A stretch of DNA of 10,565 nt from JAUXFK01 sp034189035. Lineage in GTDB: Bacteria > Desulfobacterota > UBA8473. Each line of letters begins with the position of its first letter. Position 1 is the first letter of the stretch. A program made the position numbers and the translations under genes. Below the pieces are notes generated by a model. It was not told where the DNA came from. It saw nothing but the letters and a program-made list of their open reading frames with translations, and did no database searches. The DNA lies in contig JAXHVA010000129.1 of the NCBI GenBank assembly GCA_034189035.1, positions 1-10,565 of the forward strand, given 5' to 3'. This document shows, in pieces, positions 6,103 through 10,565 of the stretch.

Positions 6103-8589
6103 TTAAAACTTCTGCACGTTACGCGCGATGATCGCATCCTGAGTGATCTTATTCATCTCAACGAAATGGGCGCTGTAACCTGCGATCCTCACCATCAGCT
6201 CGCCATACTTTTCAGGTTCTCTCTGTGCTGCGTATAGGGTTTCGTTATCGACCATGTTGAACTGGACATGGTTAATTCCCAAATCATGCCAGGTCTTCAT
6301 ATAGTCTCTCCACATCTTAAACCCCTTCTCTCCTTGTAATTGGGCGGGAGATAGCCTCTGGTTCAAGAGGGTTGCCCTCACTGTGCCTACATGGTCTAGT
6401 TTGCCGACTGACTTTAAGACTGCTGTAGGTCCCTTCTTGTCGAAACCACAACCAGGAGAGCAGCCACCATCATATAATGGATCGCCAAACCTCCTGCCAT
6501 TTGGTAATGCCCCAATCTTTGTCGCTCCAACTACATGTGCTGCGATACTCTCGGGCAGGGTAGGCCGAGGCTGTCCATTAATATCCTTCACAGACCAAGA
6601 GATCTTGCCCAAGGCCTCATACACCTTTACCCATACTTTGTCTACATAGTCTTCGTCATTGCCCCACTTCGGCGCCCTGACGAAGTCCATTCTCATCTCT
6701 TCGTAGCCCTCCCAGTTCGCCTCCAGTGCCTTTTTCAGCTCAGCCATCGTGTATTTCTTGTCATCATAGACCAGCTTCTTTACTGCAGCGAGGCAATCTC
6801 CTGTGTCTGTGAATGCAAAGAGCGTAAACCATAAGCTGCTCCTCTCATTACACAGGGCGCTGTTTTTTCCTGTCTCTATACACCTTTCAAAGAGGGCGGA
6901 TGTCATCGGTTTTGGATAGAAGTGTGCCTCTACATACCTGTTCCTATGCTCTATACCTGTCGCCATGTCAAAACCGGCCTTCATTTGATCATACCAAGCG
7001 TTGAAAAAATCATCAAACGTCTCAAACTGCGTGCAATCTCCTGTCTTGATACCTATTTGCATCCCGGATGTCGGGTCAAAACCGTCGAACATAGATAGGG
7101 TAACCGCCTTTGCCCCCAATGCTATTGAAGATGATGGGTATCTCAAAGCAGGTGCAGCCCATTTCGTATCAGGTGCAGGGGCCATACATGCCTGGTGCAC
7201 CCATCGTCTTGCCTCTTTTAAGGGGTGGCCGAACCAGTGCATGAGATTAGGGATAAGGACATCATCGTTCCTTAAGGAAGGATACCCTAGACCATGACGG
7301 ATGCATTCAAATACCCTACGCAGGGTCTCAGTACGTACATTGGAATGGTAACGGAAGCCAAATGTAGGATCACACACCCTAGCCAAAAGTGCCGCCTCCA
7401 GATAACAGTCCGTAAGATCGTTGCAGGCATCTTTCCCATCCTCGTCTACCCCTCCAAGAGTCCATACATAAGGGCCGGGAGTACCTTGCAATGCTTCTCG
7501 GCCTCCTCTTAAGACTGCTCTAGCAAACCCAAAGGCTGAAATCATCCATTCTGCACAGTACTCCACAACCTCGTCCTTTGTGAGGTTCTTCTCTTCTAAG
7601 ACGTCCTTCTTGTAGAAAGGCCAGTGCCAGTAGTCCTGACGCCACTGCCATGAGTTATTATGCCATTCAAGCCTGTATGCTACCTGTACAATATGGTCAA
7701 ACTGCATAGCCTCCCATAGATGCTCAGGGGGTTTTGCAGGTACTTTATTGCACGTCTCGCTTATCTGCAATAACTCCTGTCTCCTCTTTGCATCGGTTTC
7801 AAAATTCTCTGCAAGTATCTTTGCCAAACGGCTTAATCGCCTAGCATATCGTATTGTTGCCTCCAGGCAGATCTTCATTGCCTTCCATGTATCGATTTTC
7901 TCCATATAAGAGACCTGTTCTTCAGCTGTTGGAGTCTCTCGCATCTTCTTTTCAGCATCTTTTATATTCTCATCTATAGTATTGATTATCGAATCAAACC
8001 CCTGATACATCCAATCAGGCTGTATCGTGACATAATCAGAGATTACAACCTCTCTTCCTGGAGACACAAATTCTGCCATAAGACGTAATACTTTTTCCCT
8101 GCGGTTCATATACTGTACACACTTATCTTCATAGGTCCTTCCATTCCAGAAATCGACAAGCTCTTTTGCTTCTTCAAGGTCCTCATCAGGAGTAATTCCT
8201 GTTCTGTCATTTAATGTGTCGTCATTCAGTGTTGAAGATGCTGTAGGAATCCATGTGATAAGGTGGGGAGCAGAACCGGGGTAACCCACGATTCTAGAAT
8301 TATCGGTGATAAATACAGGCATATTGTCAAGCAGGTTGGCAAGAGCTCTTGCCCTTGTGATTATAAACGACTCCGATGGAGGGGCCTCTTTAAATGTTTT
8401 TGTATACCAGCGGATATTCTCTAAATCCATATGAACTCCGGGCAACCAGCTTGATCCCTTGGTGGCCTTAGACCATACTGCTTTTCTCAGATAATTGAGC
8501 CGAGGAGATCTCTTCTTTTCCGCCCACCACCAGTATTGTCGATCATCATAAAGTTCCTTCTCACCTTTTTTTATTTCAGTTTGTGCCAT
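6103..8589 (-). CDS. XSS-type fumarate-adding glycyl radical enzyme, alpha (catalytic) subunit, copy 2
   Basis: An 828-residue glycyl radical enzyme. The C-terminal radical motif is MVRIAGYSAHFVEM with G804. The active-site cysteine is C468 in ARRWVHQACMAPAPDTK. The Cys-Gly distance is 336 and an Arg (R483) lies 15 residues after the Cys. These equal the spacings I recall for benzylsuccinate synthase (C493, R508 for fumarate, G829). This argues for the fumarate-adding XSS family (BssA, AssA/MasD, NmsA, HbsA) rather than pyruvate formate-lyase or glycerol/diol dehydratases. Typical GRE blocks are present: GLGYPSLRNDD (434-444), AAVKKLVYDDKKYTMAEL (601-618) and PNGRRFGDPLYDGGCSP (696-712). Expected reaction: radical addition of a hydrocarbon or alkyl-aromatic C-H to fumarate to give a substituted succinate. 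It needs a radical-SAM activase (not in view), gamma and beta small subunits (encoded downstream) and anoxia. The ATG at 8589 has AAGGAGG upstream. The substrate cannot be read from sequence. This is the only complete intact alpha gene here. Confidence 0.93.
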   Translation of the reverse strand: MAQTEIKKGEKELYDDRQYWWWAEKKRSPRLNYLRKAVWSKATKGSSWLPGVHMDLENIRWYTKTFKEAPPSESFIITRARALANLLDNMPVFITDNSRIVGYPGSAPHLITWIPTASSTLNDDTLNDRTGITPDEDLEEAKELVDFWNGRTYEDKCVQYMNRREKVLRLMAEFVSPGREVVISDYVTIQPDWMYQGFDSIINTIDENIKDAEKKMRETPTAEEQVSYMEKIDTWKAMKICLEATIRYARRLSRLAKILAENFETDAKRRQELLQISETCNKVPAKPPEHLWEAMQFDHIVQVAYRLEWHNNSWQWRQDYWHWPFYKKDVLEEKNLTKDEVVEYCAEWMISAFGFARAVLRGGREALQGTPGPYVWTLGGVDEDGKDACNDLTDCYLEAALLARVCDPTFGFRYHSNVRTETLRRVFECIRHGLGYPSLRNDDVLIPNLMHWFGHPLKEARRWVHQACMAPAPDTKWAAPALRYPSSSIALGAKAVTLSMFDGFDPTSGMQIGIKTGDCTQFETFDDFFNAWYDQMKAGFDMATGIEHRNRYVEAHFYPKPMTSALFERCIETGKNSALCNERSSLWFTLFAFTDTGDCLAAVKKLVYDDKKYTMAELKKALEANWEGYEEMRMDFVRAPKWGNDEDYVDKVWVKVYEALGKISWSVKDINGQPRPTLPESIAAHVVGATKIGALPNGRRFGDPLYDGGCSPGCGFDKKGPTAVLKSVGKLDHVGTVRATLLNQRLSPAQLQGEKGFKMWRDYMKTWHDLGINHVQFNMVDNETLYAAQREPEKYGELMVRIAGYSAHFVEMNKITQDAIIARNVQKF

Positions 8590-8597
8590 ATTGATAT

Positions 8598-8604
8598 CCT
8601 CCTT
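8598..8604 (-). promoter_or_regulatory. Ribosome binding site of alpha copy 2
   Basis: AAGGAGG on the minus strand lies 8 nt before the ATG at 8589 and fixes that start. It matches the site kept in front of the degraded copy 1. Confidence 0.8.
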
Positions 8605-9175
8605 TTTACCTTATTAATGGTCTTAGTGAGAAACATCAAAAAAACTAACTTTTCATTTAATCACCTTTGTCATTTTTAAATATTGGATTCCACATAAATT
8701 CTGAGACATTTATACAATTATTAGATCAATCTCTTCTAATTTTTCTCACTTACTCGCATTCATTTAGATATCGTATCTGTACTTCATCAGTCCTTACTCA
8801 AGATACGCCTTGTCGACTCCCATCCTTGCAACAGAATTTGCAAATTGGAGAATTAATTTTATAATCAGCTATGTAGCCATTGTTCTTACTCCTCACTTTT
8901 ATCCAAAAGGGGAAACTTTTCTGTTATTAAAATAGGTCTAGGCTTTATATATATAACGTCATTCTTCAGACTTTTATTTATTAATTGTCCATCCAAAAAT
9001 GACAATTTTGTTCTATCTTTTTGCTTTGGAATGTTTTTCTACCCTGTAAAATTTCTTTTTATAAAACCCATATGGAGATTCATTAGGGAATGTATATTCT
9101 TCTTGGTTTTAAGGAGACATAACCTTTTATGCAGCATAAATCTTTATCTGTGTTCTAATCCAAGCATCATGTAAT

Positions 9176-9205
9176 GGCTATCCGAGAATTTCATCTCGGA
9201 CAGCC
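9176..9205 (-). terminator. 12-bp hairpin just downstream of alpha copy 3
   Basis: On the minus strand GGCTGTCCGAGA and TCTCGGATAGCC pair over 12 bp around a 6-nt loop. One pair is G-U on this strand but would be a mismatched A-C if transcribed from the plus strand, so the structure fits minus-strand RNA. It starts 41 bp after the copy 3 stop. No U-tract follows, so it could end, trim or stabilise the copy 3 message. Confidence 0.55.
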
Positions 9206-9246
9206 CTAAATACTATTGTGAGTATCTTTATTGATAAAGAAAAACA

Positions 9247-10565
9247 TCAAAATTTTTGCACATTACGCGCTATGATAGAATCCTGTGTGATCTTGTTCAT
9301 CTCAACAAAATGGGCGCTGTAACCCGCAATTCTTACCATCAATTCACTGTACTTCTCAGGTTCCTTTTGCGCTGCATAGAGTGTCTCGTTATCTACCATA
9401 TTGAACTGGACATGGTTGATCCCCAGATCATGCCAGGTCTTCATATAGTCTCGCCACATATTGAACCCCTTCTCGCCTTGTAGCTGGGCAGGAGACAACC
9501 TCTGATTCAAAAGAGTTGCACGTACCGAACCAACATGATCCAATTTGCCTACCGACTTCAAGACAGCTGTCGGCCCCTTCTTATCAAAACCGTGACCAGG
9601 GGAACAACCACCATCATATAGAGGATCGCCCAATCTTCTTCCATTTGGGAGCGCCCCTATTTTAGGCGCCTGAACAGTATGCGCTGCTATACTCTCCGGC
9701 AGGGTAGGCCAGGGCTGCCCATTGATGTCGCGTACTGACCATGACATCTTACCCAGGTCCTCGTATATCCTTACCCATATCTGGTCTACATAGTCATCGT
9801 CATTGCCCCATTTCGGTGCCCTGACAAAGTCCATTCTCATCTCTTCGTAGCCCTCCCAGTTCGCCTCTATTGCCTGTTTCAACTCCGCCATCGTGTATTT
9901 CTTCTCATCATAGACGAGCTTCTTCACTGCGGTCAGAGAATCTCCCGTATCTCCGAATACAAAGAGGGTAAACCACAGGCTGCTCCTCTCCTTACACAGA
10001 GCACTGTTTTGTCCTGTCTCTATACAGCGCTCAAAGAGGGAAGAGGTCATAGGCTTCGGAAAGAAGAGGGCCTCCACATTCCTTCCCCTGTGCTCCATAC
10101 CAGTCAACATCTTAAATGTCGCCTTCAGTTGCTCATACCATGCATTATAAAATTCATCAAAGGTCTCAAACTTGGTACAGTCTCCTGTCTTTATTCCTGT
10201 GTGCATGCCAGTCAGTGGATCATAACCGTCAAAGAGCGCCATAGATACAGCCTTTGACCCTGTTGCTATCGATGGCTGCGGATATCGTAAGGCAGGTGCC
10301 GCCCACTTCGTATCCGGTGCTGGTGCCATACATGCCTGGTGCACCCAGCGCCTTGCCTCCTTCAATGGATGACCAAACCAGTGCATTAGATTGGGGATGA
10401 GCACGTCATCATTGCGGATTGAAGGGTAACCGAGTCCATGCCTTATGCACTCGAATACCCGGCGCAATGTCTCTGTTCGTGTTTTAGATGAATAGCGAAA
10501 CCCAAAGGTCGGATCGCATACCCTCGCTAAAAGGGCTGCTTCCAGATAACAATCTGTCAAGTCAT
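9247..10565 (-). CDS. XSS-type fumarate-adding glycyl radical enzyme, alpha subunit, copy 3 (C-terminal 438 residues, 5' end outside window)
   Basis: The open frame runs from the right edge to a stop at 9247 and aligns with copy 2 from its residue 391 to the end with no net length change (437 residues from the Leu equivalent to 392). The missing N-terminal part should therefore be about 390 residues upstream of the window. It keeps HQACMAPAPDTK with the catalytic Cys, the Arg 15 residues later, and the glycyl motif RIAGYSAHFVEM, so this half looks fully functional. It differs from copy 2 in short patches: after the fumarate Arg (QPSIATGSK against SSSIALGAK), at WFTLFVFGDTGDS against WFTLFAFTDTGDC, and at AAHTVQAPK against AAHVVGATK. 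It may therefore have a different substrate range (inference). It is the first visible cistron of the cluster. Its promoter, start and any activase gene lie beyond 10565. Confidence 0.92.
   Translation of the reverse strand, partial: DLTDCYLEAALLARVCDPTFGFRYSSKTRTETLRRVFECIRHGLGYPSIRNDDVLIPNLMHWFGHPLKEARRWVHQACMAPAPDTKWAAPALRYPQPSIATGSKAVSMALFDGYDPLTGMHTGIKTGDCTKFETFDEFYNAWYEQLKATFKMLTGMEHRGRNVEALFFPKPMTSSLFERCIETGQNSALCKERSSLWFTLFVFGDTGDSLTAVKKLVYDEKKYTMAELKQAIEANWEGYEEMRMDFVRAPKWGNDDDYVDQIWVRIYEDLGKMSWSVRDINGQPWPTLPESIAAHTVQAPKIGALPNGRRLGDPLYDGGCSPGHGFDKKGPTAVLKSVGKLDHVGSVRATLLNQRLSPAQLQGEKGFNMWRDYMKTWHDLGINHVQFNMVDNETLYAAQKEPEKYSELMVRIAGYSAHFVEMNKITQDSIIARNVQKF

Larger units (their letters stand above)
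8590..9246 (-). other. AT-rich intergenic region between alpha copies 3 and 2
   Basis: About 657 bp without a convincing gene. Near the copy 3 stop lies the hairpin at 9176-9205. On the minus strand a TTGTCA followed 17 nt later by AATAAA (in the 8970-9010 area) could be a promoter for copy 2, but it is not distinctive. Around 8880-8650 one minus-strand frame reads PICKFCCKDGSRQG, then a stop, then VRTDEVQIRYLNECE, then two more stops around VRKIRRD, then NNCINVSEFMWNPIFKNDKG. This cysteine-containing, stop-broken run could be a relic of a small subunit, but it is too weak to call a gene. Confidence 0.5.

Noticed and set aside
6791..6793. Cys599 in the GDCLAAVKK segment of alpha copy 2 as a candidate active-site cysteine
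   Set aside because: It aligns with Ser in copy 3 (GDSLTAVKK) and with the usual D-S-L-A-A-I-K-K block of glycyl radical enzymes, which lies after the catalytic Cys. C468 fits instead.
6383..7512. Several plus-strand open frames of 70-100 codons across the alpha genes
   Set aside because: They lie antisense to well-conserved coding sequence, differ between paralogues and show no family features. They are shadow frames.
6103..8589. Annotation as pyruvate formate-lyase or B12-independent diol dehydratase
   Set aside because: No Cys-Cys pair as in formate-lyase and no GCVEP-type motif. The cysteine context, Arg spacing and small Fe-S subunit genes point to the fumarate-adding branch.
8944..8956. 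TTTATATATATAA as an archaeal TATA box
   Set aside because: The strong GGAGG ribosome binding sites and operon style fit bacteria. A TA-rich run is unremarkable in this AT-rich gap, and it is not placed upstream of a plus-strand gene.
1..10565. CRISPR arrays, tRNA/rRNA genes, transposases or insertion-sequence ends
   Set aside because: None seen. The only large repeats are the three alpha paralogues, and the inverted repeats are single hairpins in gaps.

Overview
The window is one minus-strand gene cluster, read from the right edge to the left edge. It encodes the catalytic parts of a fumarate-adding glycyl radical enzyme system (the benzylsuccinate / alkylsuccinate / hydroxybenzylsuccinate synthase family, here called XSS) and a downstream AAA+ / VWA protein pair. 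Strong GGAGG ribosome binding sites, tight operon spacing and moderate GC suggest a strictly anaerobic bacterium able to activate hydrocarbons or alkyl-aromatics, such as a sulfate reducer or syntroph. The sequence alone does not fix the phylum.

Layout in transcription order. (1) 10565-9247: 3' half of an intact alpha subunit (copy 3, cut by the window edge). (2) 9246-8590: AT-rich gap of about 657 bp with a hairpin just behind copy 3 and no convincing gene. (3) 8589-6103: complete 828-residue alpha subunit (copy 2). It has Cys468, Arg483 and Gly804, whose spacings match those recalled for benzylsuccinate synthase (Cys493, Arg508, Gly829). (4) 6102-5851: a 40-bp hairpin element and a probable decayed small-subunit gene. 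(5) 5850-3439: a third alpha copy (copy 1) that is a pseudogene, with an ATT in place of the ATG, an 11-bp deletion, an amber codon, a 1-bp deletion and a 63-bp in-frame deletion. The three deletions add up exactly to its 75-bp length deficit against copy 2. (6) 3388-3224: a 54-residue cysteine-rich small subunit of the gamma (BssC-like) type. (7) 3206-2862: a second zinc-ribbon-like small subunit of the beta (BssB-like) type, interrupted by an in-frame TGA. (8) 2811-2840: a perfect 13-bp hairpin. (9) 2776-1931: a MoxR/NorQ-type AAA+ ATPase like BssE. (10) 1950-118: a 610-residue VWA protein with an HExxH motif in its N-terminal half, overlapping the ATPase gene. (11) 97 to the left edge: start of an unrecognised gene.

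How the genes fit together (inference). The alpha subunits carry the glycyl radical and add a hydrocarbon to fumarate. The small Fe-S subunits cap alpha. The AAA+/VWA pair probably remodels or activates the complex, as MoxR/VWA pairs do for other metallo- and radical enzymes. The radical-SAM activase (BssD-like) that must install the radical is not in the window. The most notable points are at least three tandem alpha paralogues served by one visible small-subunit set, the decay of one paralogue, the TGA in the beta gene, and the HExxH motif in the VWA partner.
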